DNA of 64,000 nucleotides from CBDDFS01 sp965227255 (GCA_965227255.1 CBDDFS010000004.1:235253-299252), one strand, 5' to 3'. Positions 43,259-53,087 are shown, numbered from the stretch's first letter. Program-made: numbers and translations. The notes: generated by a model from the letters alone, not told the origin.

Positions 43259-44086
43259 ATGAAAAGAATTCTGGTACCTGTAAGTTGTGATGAACCTTCG
43301 GAAAGGGCGCTAAAATTAGCTACTTCTATTTCCAAGAAGAATAATTCACGAGTTTATGTGCTGAGAGTGATCCAAACTCACGGCGGTGCTACCTTCGATC
43401 ATGAAGGTGATCCTATTGGCGATATGGGCACAGATCTCGGAGCATACGCTGAGCAAAAGAGACTTCAATCTGAGAATTTGGATAAATGGACAAAAGCCAT
43501 TAATCCGGAGGCCTATCAGGTGGTAAAATACGGAGGCGTCGCAGACGTCATTCTGGAAACTATGTCAAAGTATAAGGTTGGACTCGTTATCCTGGGTAAC
43601 AGATACGGCGAGGAGGAAAAATTTCAGTTTTTCGGTGACCTCACCTCCTATTTGATCAATAAATCTCCTGTACCGATACTATCTCTAAAAACGGAAATGA
43701 CAGGTGATAACCTCAAACAGATCGTATTTGCCAATGAATTTGATCACAAGCTCTCATATTATGATGCGCTTCAGGATTTACATCTCTTTTTCGATACAAA
43801 AGTGGATTTTTTAAATATAGTCAATAAGAAAAGTCTTCCAAGAGAAGAAATCGAAGAGAATATGGAATACTTCGCGAGAATTAATATGATCAAGTATTAC
43901 GAAAAGCATTTCCATGAAGCCGACAATGTAGAGGAAGGGATAATTGAATGGATTTCTAAAAATCCCTGTGATCTTCTCGCTGTAAAGAATATTCGAAAAG
44001 CAGGTGGTTCTCCCCTGTTTAAATCAAAACTGAGTAAGAAATTTCTCAGAAATACGAACGCCTCAACCTTAGTTTACAATGATTGA
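43259..44086 (+). CDS. Universal stress protein, two domains
   Basis: A 275-residue tandem USP. Domain 1 (about 1-145) starts KRILVPVSCDEPSERALKLA and contains the nucleotide-binding-like GLVILGNRYGEE. Domain 2 (about 150-275) starts LKQIVFANEFDHKLSYYDAL and is more diverged. USPs bind ATP or act as stress sensors. The gene starts 4 bases after sqr and overlaps the YeeE gene by 8 bases, so it is tied to sulfide stress. Confidence 0.88.
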   Translation: MKRILVPVSCDEPSERALKLATSISKKNNSRVYVLRVIQTHGGATFDHEGDPIGDMGTDLGAYAEQKRLQSENLDKWTKAINPEAYQVVKYGGVADVILETMSKYKVGLVILGNRYGEEEKFQFFGDLTSYLINKSPVPILSLKTEMTGDNLKQIVFANEFDHKLSYYDALQDLHLFFDTKVDFLNIVNKKSLPREEIEENMEYFARINMIKYYEKHFHEADNVEEGIIEWISKNPCDLLAVKNIRKAGGSPLFKSKLSKKFLRNTNASTLVYND

Positions 44087-44645
44087 ATTTATTAGTCAAC
44101 CTTGGCCATGGTATGTAGCCGGGCCAATAATAGCCGTGGTTTACGTGGCTTTGTTATACTTCGGAAGAAGTTTTGGTATCTCCGCCTCCTTAAGAGCAAT
44201 GTGCAGTGCTCTGGGTGCAGGAAAGACTGCGAAGTTTTTCGATTTTGACTGGAAAGGTCAAATGTGGAATTTCATGTTCATTCTTGGAGCAGTAATTGGT
44301 GGATTTATTGCCAATCGGTATCTCATGAATGGCGAAGCCATGGGCTTGAATCCTGCCACAACAGAAAACTTGGCTCAATACGGATTGACTTCCTGGACGG
44401 AAGGAATTGCACCAACTGAGTTATTCAACTGGTCACAAGTATTTACTCTCAAAGGCTTTCTACTGATGATTGTAGGTGGCTTCTGTGTTGGTTTTGGTTC
44501 TCGCTATGGTGGTGGTTGCACCAGTGGCCATGCAATCAGCGGATTGTCCAACTTACAACTCCCTTCTCTGGTAGCAGTTATGGGATTCTTTATAGGAGGT
44601 CTTATCATGACCTGGTTTATTTTACCTCACATTTTAACTCTGTAA
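44079..44645 (+). CDS. YeeE/YedE-family transporter, half 1
   Basis: A 188-residue membrane protein with about five helices. The YeeE/YedE (PF04143) signature is clear: GFGSRYGGGCTSGHAISGLS, with a Cys in the pore-lining loop. Full-length family members (TsuA-like) carry thiosulfate through conserved cysteines; in many Bacteroidota and Proteobacteria the two halves are separate genes. Its partner follows after one base. Context with SQR suggests export or import of a sulfur product. Confidence 0.88.
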   Translation: MIEFISQPWPWYVAGPIIAVVYVALLYFGRSFGISASLRAMCSALGAGKTAKFFDFDWKGQMWNFMFILGAVIGGFIANRYLMNGEAMGLNPATTENLAQYGLTSWTEGIAPTELFNWSQVFTLKGFLLMIVGGFCVGFGSRYGGGCTSGHAISGLSNLQLPSLVAVMGFFIGGLIMTWFILPHILTL

Positions 44646-44646
44646 C

Positions 44647-45060
44647 ATGAAACATTTGAAATTTATACTTGTAGGAATTGTCTTTGGCATCATGTTTGTC
44701 AAGGCAGAAGTCGTTTCCTGGTACAGGATTCACGAAATGTTCCGATTCGAAAGCTTCCATATGTATGGAGTTATTGGCTCTGCCGTGGTTCTGGGAGCTC
44801 TTTTGACCTATCTGATCAAAAAGGTAAGAGCCCGGGATATGCATGGAAATGAAATCTTATTCGCGGATAAGGCAAAAACCTGGCCCAGATATATCATTGG
44901 AGGTACATTCTTTGGTCTTGGCTGGGCTATGACAGGTGCATGTCCGGGTCCAATGTTCACTCTTGTTGGTGCAGGCTTACCTGTCATGTTGGTTGTCATT
45001 GCCAGCGCATTGGTGGGAACATGGGTATATGGACTTCTTAAAGACAAGCTGCCACATTAA
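44647..45060 (+). CDS. YeeE/YedE-family transporter, half 2
   Basis: A 137-residue membrane protein with four helices. The second YeeE/YedE signature GLGWAMTGACPGPMFTLVGA is present, with the conserved Cys. It presumably pairs with the 188-residue half encoded immediately upstream to form one channel. It is the last gene of the sulfide operon. Confidence 0.87.
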   Translation: MKHLKFILVGIVFGIMFVKAEVVSWYRIHEMFRFESFHMYGVIGSAVVLGALLTYLIKKVRARDMHGNEILFADKAKTWPRYIIGGTFFGLGWAMTGACPGPMFTLVGAGLPVMLVVIASALVGTWVYGLLKDKLPH

Positions 45061-45064
45061 TTGA

Positions 45065-45076
45065 CCAATCGATTGG
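45065..45076. promoter_or_regulatory. 12-bp palindrome upstream of the RND operon
   Basis: CCAATCGATTGG is a perfect palindrome between the sulfide operon and the RND efflux operon, 84 bases before the adaptor start. It may be a regulator site for the pump; no regulator gene is adjacent, so the assignment is weak. Confidence 0.3.
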
Positions 45077-45159
45077 CATCATTCTATACTTTATAAGACA
45101 ACTGCATTCATTGCCGGTCGTAAAGGATTTTTGTTCATTTTTATGAAATCTTATTCTCC

Positions 45160-46332
45160 ATGGCAATGAACAGAATTTCGCTAAGTATCCTTTATACAAT
45201 TGCTGCACTTGTTTTCATTTCATGCAATGACGATGGTGCACAGCAAGCACAACAAATCCCGAAGGTCAAAGTAGTTGATATAATCAAAAAAGATGTTCCC
45301 GTTTACAGGGAGTTTGTAGGTGAAGTATCGGGTTTGTTCGATATACCCATTCGAGCAAGAGTTGATGGATACCTGCTCGAGCGTCATTTTACGGAAGGCT
45401 CCAAAGTAAAGAAGGGACAATTGCTCTATGTTATAGATGCGCAACCCTACATTGCCGAAGTGGCCAGCAAGAAAAGTGAAGTGGCCGAGGCTCAAACTCT
45501 GTTGGTAAACGCCGAAAATGAGCTGAATCGAATTGAACCTCTCGCAAAAAAGAATGCTGTCAGCCAGAGTGACTTGGATGCCGCCATCGCTGAAAAGGGT
45601 GCTGCTGAGGCCTCACTCGATGCTGCCAAGGCCCGCCTGGAATTGGCTGAGATAAATCTCGGATATACGAGGATCTCATCACCTATTAATGGTGTAATAG
45701 GAAAGACAAAGGCGAAAAGAGGTGAATATGTAGGAAAAGATCCAAACCCGGTTATCCTCAATACGGTTTCGAGAATTGATACAGTGTTGGTCCAGTTTTT
45801 CTTGACTGAATCGACATACCTTACCATTGCTAGAGAGTATCTTATGTCTCACGATTCCATTCGTTATGATAATTCCGGAAGAGAAAGAGAAGATAATCTG
45901 GAATTGATTCTCACAGATGGTTCGGTGCATGAGTATAAAGGAAATGTTGATTTCATAGACAGAAACATCGATCCTACAACTGGTTCTATCCTGCTTCAGG
46001 CTTCGTTTCCAAATCCGAAAGGTATCATCAGACCTGGACAGTTCAGTAAGGTGAAAATTGAGATGCGGGTTGAAAAAGATGCCATGCTTGTTCCTGTTCG
46101 ATGCATCATGGATCTGCAGGGAAAGACAAACGTATATGTTGTAAAAGACGACGGTTTCGTTGAATTGAGAGAAGTAAAAACTGTTGCGAGATATGGAGAT
46201 CTTGCTCTGGTCGAATCAGGCATCAGTCATGGTGAGAAAATACTGATTGAAGGCATACAGTTTGTCAGGAGTGGTGTTCAGGTTGAAATGGAAACCATCA
46301 AGTTCGAAAGTCAATCTCCTAATTCAATTTAA
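45160..46332 (+). CDS. RND efflux periplasmic adaptor (AcrA/MexA-like lipoprotein)
   Basis: A 390-residue membrane-fusion protein with lipobox FISC (Cys22). It contains the lipoyl-like halves (IPIRARVDGYLLERHFTEGS, VKKGQLLYVIDAQPY; GYTRISSPINGVIGKTKAKR) around a coiled-coil hairpin (about 95-165), then the beta-barrel region (GSILLQASFPNPKGIIRPGQ). It links the inner-membrane pump to the outer-membrane channel. Its stop overlaps the pump start by one base. Confidence 0.93.
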   Translation: MAMNRISLSILYTIAALVFISCNDDGAQQAQQIPKVKVVDIIKKDVPVYREFVGEVSGLFDIPIRARVDGYLLERHFTEGSKVKKGQLLYVIDAQPYIAEVASKKSEVAEAQTLLVNAENELNRIEPLAKKNAVSQSDLDAAIAEKGAAEASLDAAKARLELAEINLGYTRISSPINGVIGKTKAKRGEYVGKDPNPVILNTVSRIDTVLVQFFLTESTYLTIAREYLMSHDSIRYDNSGREREDNLELILTDGSVHEYKGNVDFIDRNIDPTTGSILLQASFPNPKGIIRPGQFSKVKIEMRVEKDAMLVPVRCIMDLQGKTNVYVVKDDGFVELREVKTVARYGDLALVESGISHGEKILIEGIQFVRSGVQVEMETIKFESQSPNSI

Positions 46333-49300
46333 TGGCTTCCCAGGAAAAAGGTAATTTCTTTGTCGGCCGACCTATTGTTGCAATGGTAATTGCCATTGTA
46401 ACCGTTATCATTGGTGTTGTTTTCATGATCGGCCTTCCGGTTGAGCAATATCCCGACATCACCCCTCCTATGGTTCGGGTTTCAACCACATATACAGGGG
46501 CAAATTCATTAAATATTGAAAACTCCGTTGCAACTCCCCTTGAACAGGAAGTAAATGGTGTGGAGAACATGATTTACATGAAGTCCGTCAACTCCAATGA
46601 TGGCACGTTGAAACTTGATGTTTCATTCGACATTGGAACTGATCCGGATATGAACACTGTTTTTACCCAGAACAGAGTGTCTGCCGGACTGCCAAAACTT
46701 CCACCAGAGGTAAAACAGTTTGGAGTTAAAACCGAAAAGTCGTTTTCATTCCCATTCATGATCGTATCGCTCACTTCTCCGGGTGACATCTATGATCAGA
46801 AATTTCTGGGTAATTATTCTATTATTAATGTAAAGGACGTACTAGCCAGAATACCCGGCATGGGGCAGGTTACAGTTATTGGAGCCAGCGACTATTCTAT
46901 GAGAATATGGGTCAAACCTGATAAACTGGCCGTCATGAATATATCAATTCCTGAGATTGTGGATGCCATAAAAAGTCAGAGTGTTATTGTTCCGGGAGGT
47001 CGATTTGGTGCTGAACCTGCTCCACCTGGAACCGAATTCACATTCAGTGTTCAATTACCTGACCGTCTGCAAACGGAAGATGAATTTGGAGATATCCTTG
47101 TTAGGACAAATCCAGACGGTTCTCAGGTTAAAATCAAAGATATAGCCAGAGTAGAATTGGGAATTGAAACTTATAATGCCTTCACAAGACTGAATGGAAA
47201 AACATGTGCGGCTCTGACATTGTATCAGACACCGGGTTCCAATGCTGTTGATCTTGCCGATCAAGTGCGTAAAACTATGGCTGATCTTCAAGGAAGTTTT
47301 CCGGAGGGAGTGGATTACGCTGTTTCTCTTGATACTACAACAGCCATCACGGCAGGTATTGAAGAGATCATAGAGACCCTGATCATTGCCTTGCTTCTTG
47401 TAATTCTTGTCGTTTTCATCTTCATACAGGACTGGAGAGCGAGTTTAATTCCAACCATTGCTATTCCCGTTTCCTTAGTTGGAGCCTTTATTCTCTTCCC
47501 TGTTCTGGGTTTTTCCATCAATGTATTGTCCCTGCTCGGTCTCGTTTTGGCCATCGGTATTGTTGTGGATGACGCCATTGTGGTTGTTGAAGCTGTTCAG
47601 GTAAATATTGCAAAAGGCATGAATGCCAAGGATGCAACCAATCAGGCCATGAAAGAAGTGACGGCACCGGTTATTGCCACCACTCTGGTCTTAGTTGCTG
47701 TATTCATTCCGGTGGCGGCCATGGGAGGTATAACGGGTCGGCTATACCAACAATTTGCCATAACCATTGCTGTTTCTGTTGTCTTCTCCTCTTTCAATGC
47801 ACTTTCTTTGAGTCCGGCGCTATGTGGTATTTTACTCAAAGAAAACAAACCTTACAAAGGTCTTCTCGGTAAATTCTTTGGGGGATTTAATAAAGGATTC
47901 GACAAAACCACGGATTCTTATATGTCATTCACCAATGTGGTTGCAAGGAAGATTACGAGGGGTGTCATTTTCATCCTCATCATTTCCGGTGCAATTTTCG
48001 TTGTTAGTAGTCAGGTTCCGGGCGGTTTTATCCCTGAAGAAGATCAGGGTTATTTATTCTCCAACGCACAGTTGCCAGAGGCTTCCTCTCTTCAGAGGTC
48101 AGATGAAGTGTCAAAACAAATGGAAGATATCTTGAGCAAGTATCCTGAAATCGAATACACAACAACACTTACAGGATTTAGCCTTTTGACTGGAGGTTTT
48201 TCAACGAACAACTCTTTCATCTTTATCGCCTTAAGGGACTGGGCCGAAAGAGATCTAACAGCAAAGGAACTTGCGAGAAGAATCAATGCTGATTTCCGCT
48301 CCATCGGAAGTGCCATTTCTTTTTCTTTCGGTCCGCCAGCCATACCCGGACTGGGAAGCGGATCGGGATTTACTTTCTTTTTACAGGATAAAAGAGGAAA
48401 TACACCTGCTTATCTGGCCGAGATTACCCGAAAGTTTATGGTAGAATGTGGTAAAAGACCGGAGATAGGACAGGTTTTCACAACATTCCAGGCCAATGTT
48501 CCGCAAAAATTCATGAATATCAACAAAGAGAAAGCGTTGAAGGCCGGTGTATCCCTGTCGGATATATATACCACAGTGGGAGCTTTTCTGGGAGGTACAT
48601 ATGTGAATGATTTCAACAGATTTGGTCGACAGTACAAGGCATATGTTCAGGCTGAACCGGAATACAGGCAAGACGAAAGTAGAATGGGTATGTTTTTTGT
48701 CAAGAACAGCACAGGAAAAAATGTGCCTTTGTCGGCTTTTGCGGTAATCGAAAACATTCAGGGACCTGAATTCACCAATCGGTTCAATCTGGCACGGGCG
48801 GCTGAGATCAGCGGTGCACCGGCGCCGGGTTATAGTTCTGATCAAGCGTTGACCGCTCTGGAAGAAGTCGCTGAAGAAATTCTTCCCGATGGCATGAGTT
48901 ATGAATGGGGCAACATGTCTTATCAGGAGAAAAAGGCATCAGGTTCAGGTAACATAGTCTTTGTTTTCTCTTTGATCTTTGTCTTTCTCATTCTTGCGGC
49001 CCAATATGAAAGCTGGTCCCTCCCACTTTCCATCCTTCTTGGAACACCATTTGCGGTGTTTGGGGCTTTCCTCGCATTGTATCTGGCGAGGATTTTCTCG
49101 GAAAGCTATGAGTCCAATGTATTTGCTCAGATCTCACTTGTAATGCTTATCGCTATGGCGGCCAAGAATGCCATTCTGATCGTAGAATTTGCGAATCAGA
49201 AATTTGAGAGCGGACTTTCTCTTTATGATTCTGCTATCGAAGCCGCAAAACTCAGATTCAGACCTATCCTGATGACGGCCTTCTCGTTTATTTTGGGGGT

Positions 49301-49493
49301 ATTTCCGCTTATTGTAGCCACTGGCTCTGGTTCGGAAGCGAGAAAGGTTATGGGAATGGCGTTGCTCGGTGGAATGTCGATGGCAACACTATTAGGTGTT
49401 TTTCTAACACCTATGCTATTTATCTTCATCGGTCGTATTGCGGGTTACGAAAAGAAAAGAGATCAAAAACTTCAGAATAAAGCACTTGAGTAA
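46332..49493 (+). CDS. RND multidrug efflux pump, AcrB/MexB-type
   Basis: A 1053-residue HAE1-type RND transporter with 12 helices and two large periplasmic loops. The proton relay residues are visible: the Asp pair in GIVVDDAIVVVEAVQ and the Lys in AMAAKNAILIVEFANQ. GFIPEEDQGYLF and FGPPAIPGLGSGSGFTF are typical loop signatures. It uses the proton gradient to expel drugs, bile-like or other hydrophobic compounds. It forms one operon with the adaptor and outer-membrane factor. Confidence 0.95.
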   Translation: MASQEKGNFFVGRPIVAMVIAIVTVIIGVVFMIGLPVEQYPDITPPMVRVSTTYTGANSLNIENSVATPLEQEVNGVENMIYMKSVNSNDGTLKLDVSFDIGTDPDMNTVFTQNRVSAGLPKLPPEVKQFGVKTEKSFSFPFMIVSLTSPGDIYDQKFLGNYSIINVKDVLARIPGMGQVTVIGASDYSMRIWVKPDKLAVMNISIPEIVDAIKSQSVIVPGGRFGAEPAPPGTEFTFSVQLPDRLQTEDEFGDILVRTNPDGSQVKIKDIARVELGIETYNAFTRLNGKTCAALTLYQTPGSNAVDLADQVRKTMADLQGSFPEGVDYAVSLDTTTAITAGIEEIIETLIIALLLVILVVFIFIQDWRASLIPTIAIPVSLVGAFILFPVLGFSINVLSLLGLVLAIGIVVDDAIVVVEAVQVNIAKGMNAKDATNQAMKEVTAPVIATTLVLVAVFIPVAAMGGITGRLYQQFAITIAVSVVFSSFNALSLSPALCGILLKENKPYKGLLGKFFGGFNKGFDKTTDSYMSFTNVVARKITRGVIFILIISGAIFVVSSQVPGGFIPEEDQGYLFSNAQLPEASSLQRSDEVSKQMEDILSKYPEIEYTTTLTGFSLLTGGFSTNNSFIFIALRDWAERDLTAKELARRINADFRSIGSAISFSFGPPAIPGLGSGSGFTFFLQDKRGNTPAYLAEITRKFMVECGKRPEIGQVFTTFQANVPQKFMNINKEKALKAGVSLSDIYTTVGAFLGGTYVNDFNRFGRQYKAYVQAEPEYRQDESRMGMFFVKNSTGKNVPLSAFAVIENIQGPEFTNRFNLARAAEISGAPAPGYSSDQALTALEEVAEEILPDGMSYEWGNMSYQEKKASGSGNIVFVFSLIFVFLILAAQYESWSLPLSILLGTPFAVFGAFLALYLARIFSESYESNVFAQISLVMLIAMAAKNAILIVEFANQKFESGLSLYDSAIEAAKLRFRPILMTAFSFILGVFPLIVATGSGSEARKVMGMALLGGMSMATLLGVFLTPMLFIFIGRIAGYEKKRDQKLQNKALE

Positions 49494-49506
49494 TTTGAGG
49501 GACATA

Positions 49507-50931
49507 TTGAAGAAGACACTCGTATTGACGATGATGGCTTTCATCGTAGCCTGTGCAGTAGGTCCGAAATACGAGAGGCCGGAAATCACTTCTCCTGATC
49601 GTTACAGAACAGATACCCTTGCAGAAGCCGATTCCATTTTAAACTTAAAATGGTGGGAAATGTTCAATGATCCAATTCTGGATTCACTGATTAAAGAGGC
49701 ACTGGAGAATAATAAAGACTTATTGACAGCCGCCTCAAGGGTTGAACAATCCAGAGCGTATTTGGGAATAAATCGTGCTGATTTCTTCCCTCAATTTCAG
49801 GTAGGTGCAGGTGTTGCATCAGGAAACTTTGGAGGTGGTCTTTTTGTCTTTGATGATCCGATTGAAGCTTTCAATGCCACAGGACAACTTTCTTGGGAAC
49901 TTGATTTCTGGGGGCGAGTCAGACGTTCCACCGAAGCTGCAAAAGCAGAGATCCTGGCATCCGAATTTGGCATGAGAACAATTCAGATCAATCTTGTCAC
50001 GGAGGTTGCCCGAACATATTTCCAGCTTCTGGACTTTCACATGAGATATGAGATCTCGAAACGTACCTATGCATCCCGCGACAGCGGTCATAAGATCATT
50101 GTGGCACGATTCGAAGGAGGATTGGTCCCGGAGATCGATGTGAATCAATCAGAAATCCAACTGGCGATCTCAGCAGCTGCAATTCCTAGTTATGAAAGAC
50201 GAATTGTTCTTGCCGAAAATAATCTCAACGTACTGCTTGGTAAGAATCCAGACACACTTTCTTATGGCAGTCCTCTCTATGAGCAAAGCGTTAATCCTGA
50301 AATTCCACCCGGTATTCCTTCCAGTATTCTTAACCGTCGCCCCGACCTTTTAGAGGCTGAGGCTAAACTTCATGCTCAAACTGCCAGAATTGGTATTGCT
50401 CAGGCCAACAGATTACCAAAGATCAGTCTAACCGGTTTATTGGGAGTTGTCTCCAGAGATCTCTCCGATCTTGCTTCCGGTAAAGTGGGGTGGAATGTAA
50501 GTGCCGGTCTTTTTGGACCACTCTTCGAATGGGGAAAGAACAAGAGAATGGTTGAAGTAGAAAGAGAGAAAACAGAACAGGTACTTCTTCAATATGAGCA
50601 ATCAGTTCTAATCGCTTTTAGTGAAGTTGAAGTTGCGTTGAAGAACATAGAAACCTTGCGTGATGAACTGGATGCAAGAGAAAGACAATATCTTGCTGCC
50701 GCTAATGCAGAAAATCTGGCTTTTGAACGATACAATGGCGGTGTTACCTCTTATTTGGAGGTTCTGGAAAACCAACGCTCCAGCTTTGAAGCTGAGCTCC
50801 TTTATTCCCAAACATATCAGGAGTATTTAAATGCCCATGTAGGTCTTTATAAAGCCTTGGGTGGTGGCTGGATATCAGAAGAAGAAATGAATGCTGCAGA
50901 ACAGGCGGCACAAGAAGAAAACCAGGAATAA
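49507..50931 (+). CDS. Outer-membrane efflux factor (OprM/NodT family)
   Basis: The best start is the TTG at 49507, which gives a lipoprotein signal (MKKTLVLTMMAFIVACAVGP, Cys16) just after the pump stop; longer frames overlap the pump gene. The mature protein has the OprM/NodT start KYERPEI ... WWEMFNDPILDSLIKEALEN, two outer-membrane-factor repeats (about 60-250 and 270-460) and the signature SWELDFWGRVRRSTEAAKAE. It forms the TolC-like exit duct of the RND pump. Confidence 0.92.
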   Translation: MKKTLVLTMMAFIVACAVGPKYERPEITSPDRYRTDTLAEADSILNLKWWEMFNDPILDSLIKEALENNKDLLTAASRVEQSRAYLGINRADFFPQFQVGAGVASGNFGGGLFVFDDPIEAFNATGQLSWELDFWGRVRRSTEAAKAEILASEFGMRTIQINLVTEVARTYFQLLDFHMRYEISKRTYASRDSGHKIIVARFEGGLVPEIDVNQSEIQLAISAAAIPSYERRIVLAENNLNVLLGKNPDTLSYGSPLYEQSVNPEIPPGIPSSILNRRPDLLEAEAKLHAQTARIGIAQANRLPKISLTGLLGVVSRDLSDLASGKVGWNVSAGLFGPLFEWGKNKRMVEVEREKTEQVLLQYEQSVLIAFSEVEVALKNIETLRDELDARERQYLAAANAENLAFERYNGGVTSYLEVLENQRSSFEAELLYSQTYQEYLNAHVGLYKALGGGWISEEEMNAAEQAAQEENQE

Positions 50932-50972
50932 TATTCCCGTGAACATATCCCTATACTGCTTGTTAAGATCAT

Positions 50973-51455
50973 ATGGGAAAATTATTCAGAAAAACCATCC
51001 TTAAAACGAATTCGGAAGACTGTTGGGATTTCTTCAGTTCACCTGAGAATCTTGCTTTGATCACTCCGGGTGAAATGGATTTCACCATCACGGAATTTGA
51101 TGGAAAGAAAATGTATGAAGGCCAAAGGATTTCATACACTTTAAGGCCTTTAAAAGGGCTTAAAGTCAAATGGACTACGGAGATCAAAAGTGTAAAGGAC
51201 GGTAGAGAATTCGTTGATACTCAACTTGTAGGACCTTACAAATTATGGCATCATCGTCATATTTTCAAAGAAGTCGAAAATGGAATTGAAATGATAGATG
51301 TTGTGCACTACGAATTACCTTTCGGATTTCTGGGACGCTTGGCAGAAAAAATGATCGTCAGAAAAAAGGTTGAAGCGATTTTCGACTACCGAAGTACGGT
51401 TATTGACGGCCTTTTCGCAAAGAAAAAGGATCATCAGGTAGAATACATGACCTGA
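50973..51455 (+). CDS. SRPBCC-family (START-like) protein
   Basis: A 160-residue protein of the SRPBCC ligand-binding fold: FRKTILKTNSEDCWDFFSSP at the start, GQRISYTLRPLKGLKVKWTT in the middle, and the C-terminal helix region ELPFGFLGRLAEKMIVRKKV and FDYRSTVIDGLF. This group (sometimes labelled cell-division inhibitor) binds hydrophobic ligands; no function is proven. Its last 22 bases overlap the end of the convergent PPK2 gene. Confidence 0.8.
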   Translation: MGKLFRKTILKTNSEDCWDFFSSPENLALITPGEMDFTITEFDGKKMYEGQRISYTLRPLKGLKVKWTTEIKSVKDGREFVDTQLVGPYKLWHHRHIFKEVENGIEMIDVVHYELPFGFLGRLAEKMIVRKKVEAIFDYRSTVIDGLFAKKKDHQVEYMT

Positions 51456-52213
51456 TCAAGAACATACTCCATGGCTTTGATTCTTGCATGGTAAGCGCTG
51501 TTAGCGTCGATCTTGATCCATGGTGAATTATTGCGATCGGTTACTTCAAACATCTTTTCCTTATACTCAGTGTATTTGTCGTACAGGTCTAAAGAATTCA
51601 GATCAACTTCTGAAATTTTCCACTTTTTCAATGGGTCTTTCTTTACTTCTTTTAATCTTTTCGCCTGTTCCTCCTTATCTATGGAAAAATAGAATTTGAT
51701 CAGCTGAATGCCATCATTCATGATCATTTCCTCAAATGGATTTACTTCAGACATGAATCGGTTGTATTTGCTTCTGGAGCAAAATCCGTTCACAGGCTCA
51801 ACAATTGCCCTGTTATACCAGCTTCTGTCAAAGAAAACAATTTCACCCGGTAGTGGAAAAGCCTGTATGTATCTTCTGAAATACCATTGTCTTTTTTGAA
51901 TGGGCGTGGGTGCGGGCAAAGCCACAATGCGCATATTTCTTGGATTCAGGTGCTGGGCAAATGTTAGAATGGCACTACCCTTACCAGCCATTTCTCGCCC
52001 TTCAAAAATGATCATGATCCTCTTATTCCTGCGCACGACCCAGCTTTGCATCTTGATCAATTCTATTTGTAATTCTTTCTTACGTCGCTCATACCGCAAG
52101 AATTCCAATACTTTTTCAATGTCAGGATTTTTCTGGGATATTAGCAAGCGATAGGCTTTATTAGTATTCAATAAAGCAAGATCATCCTGTGATAATTTCT
52201 CTTTAATATCCAT
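51434..52213 (-). CDS. ppk2: Polyphosphate kinase 2 family protein, divergent Walker A
   Basis: A 259-residue PPK2. The fold marks are present: IIFEGREMAGKGSAILTF (P-loop, about 69-86), QWYFRRYIQAFPLPGEIVFF, DRSWYNRAIVEPVNGFC (Walker B) and the lid arginines. The usual GRDAAGKGG loop is GREMAGKGS, with Asp replaced by Glu. PPK2 enzymes phosphorylate nucleoside mono- or diphosphates from polyphosphate; the altered loop may change nucleotide preference. The gene begins within the stop of its paralogue (TGATG). Confidence 0.88.
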   Translation of the reverse strand: MDIKEKLSQDDLALLNTNKAYRLLISQKNPDIEKVLEFLRYERRKKELQIELIKMQSWVVRRNKRIMIIFEGREMAGKGSAILTFAQHLNPRNMRIVALPAPTPIQKRQWYFRRYIQAFPLPGEIVFFDRSWYNRAIVEPVNGFCSRSKYNRFMSEVNPFEEMIMNDGIQLIKFYFSIDKEEQAKRLKEVKKDPLKKWKISEVDLNSLDLYDKYTEYKEKMFEVTDRNNSPWIKIDANSAYHARIKAMEYVLDQVMYST

Positions 52214-53076
52214 CAGTCCTTTGATTGAATTAATGCCCTGTGATACCTTTGAACAACATTGGGATCGGGATAGATCCGAATTCCGTTTTCTGTTTTGCCA
52301 TCATATTCAAACAGACTCAACACATAGCGAATACTTTCGAGTCTCATGTTCAATTTATTGTTTGCTTCCACAATGATCCATGGACTAAAACTGGTATGGC
52401 TTCCGGAAAACATTTTTTCCTTGTAGAGTGTGTATTTATCCCACTTACTTCTGGATTTTTCGTCAACTGGACTCAGTTTCCACTGCTTCACGGGGTTGGT
52501 TTTTCTTGAAGCAAATCTTTTCTCCTGTTCCTTCTGTGTTATATCCAGCCAGAATTTTACAATAATGACTCCATCTTCATATAACATGTGTTCAAATTCG
52601 GGAACCTGACGCATGAACTTCTTGTATTCCTGCTTTGTACAAAATCCCATAACCGGCTCTACGACAGCCCTGTTATACCAACTTCGATCAAAAAAGACGA
52701 TCTCTCCAGGATTCGGTAATTCCTTAACATATCTTCTGAAATACCATTGTCCTTTTTCGACTTCCGAAGGTTTGGCCAAAGCTACCACTCTCATTGAACG
52801 CGGATTGAGATATTCCTTAAAACGTCTAATGGTCCCTCCTTTCCCGGCAGAATCTCTTCCTTCAAATATAATGGCAAGTCTCATGTTGTTCTTTCGAATC
52901 CATTTCTGAAGCTTGACCAGTTCAATTTGAAGAAAATTCAGTTCTTTTTCATATCTAAGTTGATTCCGGAGTGATTTTACATTCACCCCGGATTTTTTCA
53001 GCAACTGCTCAACTTCCTTCTTGCTATTTAGCTCAGATAGAGTCTTTTCTGTCAGTATGTTTTCCTTCCCCGCCAA
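52213..53076 (-). CDS. ppk2: Polyphosphate kinase 2 (class I-like)
   Basis: A 287-residue PPK2 with canonical motifs: IIFEGRDSAGKGGTIRRFKE (P-loop about 70-89), LNPRSMRVVALAKPSEVEKG, QWYFRRYVKELPNPGEIVFF, DRSWYNRAVVEPVMGFC. Arg133 and the lid helix KRFASRKTNPVKQWKLSPVD are present. It should transfer phosphate between polyphosphate and nucleotides. The start is TTG at 53076. It is co-transcribed with the diverged paralogue downstream; a di-haem peroxidase gene lies 11 bases upstream on the same strand. Confidence 0.92.
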   Translation of the reverse strand: MAGKENILTEKTLSELNSKKEVEQLLKKSGVNVKSLRNQLRYEKELNFLQIELVKLQKWIRKNNMRLAIIFEGRDSAGKGGTIRRFKEYLNPRSMRVVALAKPSEVEKGQWYFRRYVKELPNPGEIVFFDRSWYNRAVVEPVMGFCTKQEYKKFMRQVPEFEHMLYEDGVIIVKFWLDITQKEQEKRFASRKTNPVKQWKLSPVDEKSRSKWDKYTLYKEKMFSGSHTSFSPWIIVEANNKLNMRLESIRYVLSLFEYDGKTENGIRIYPDPNVVQRYHRALIQSKD

Positions 53077-53087
53077 TCAGTATATTA

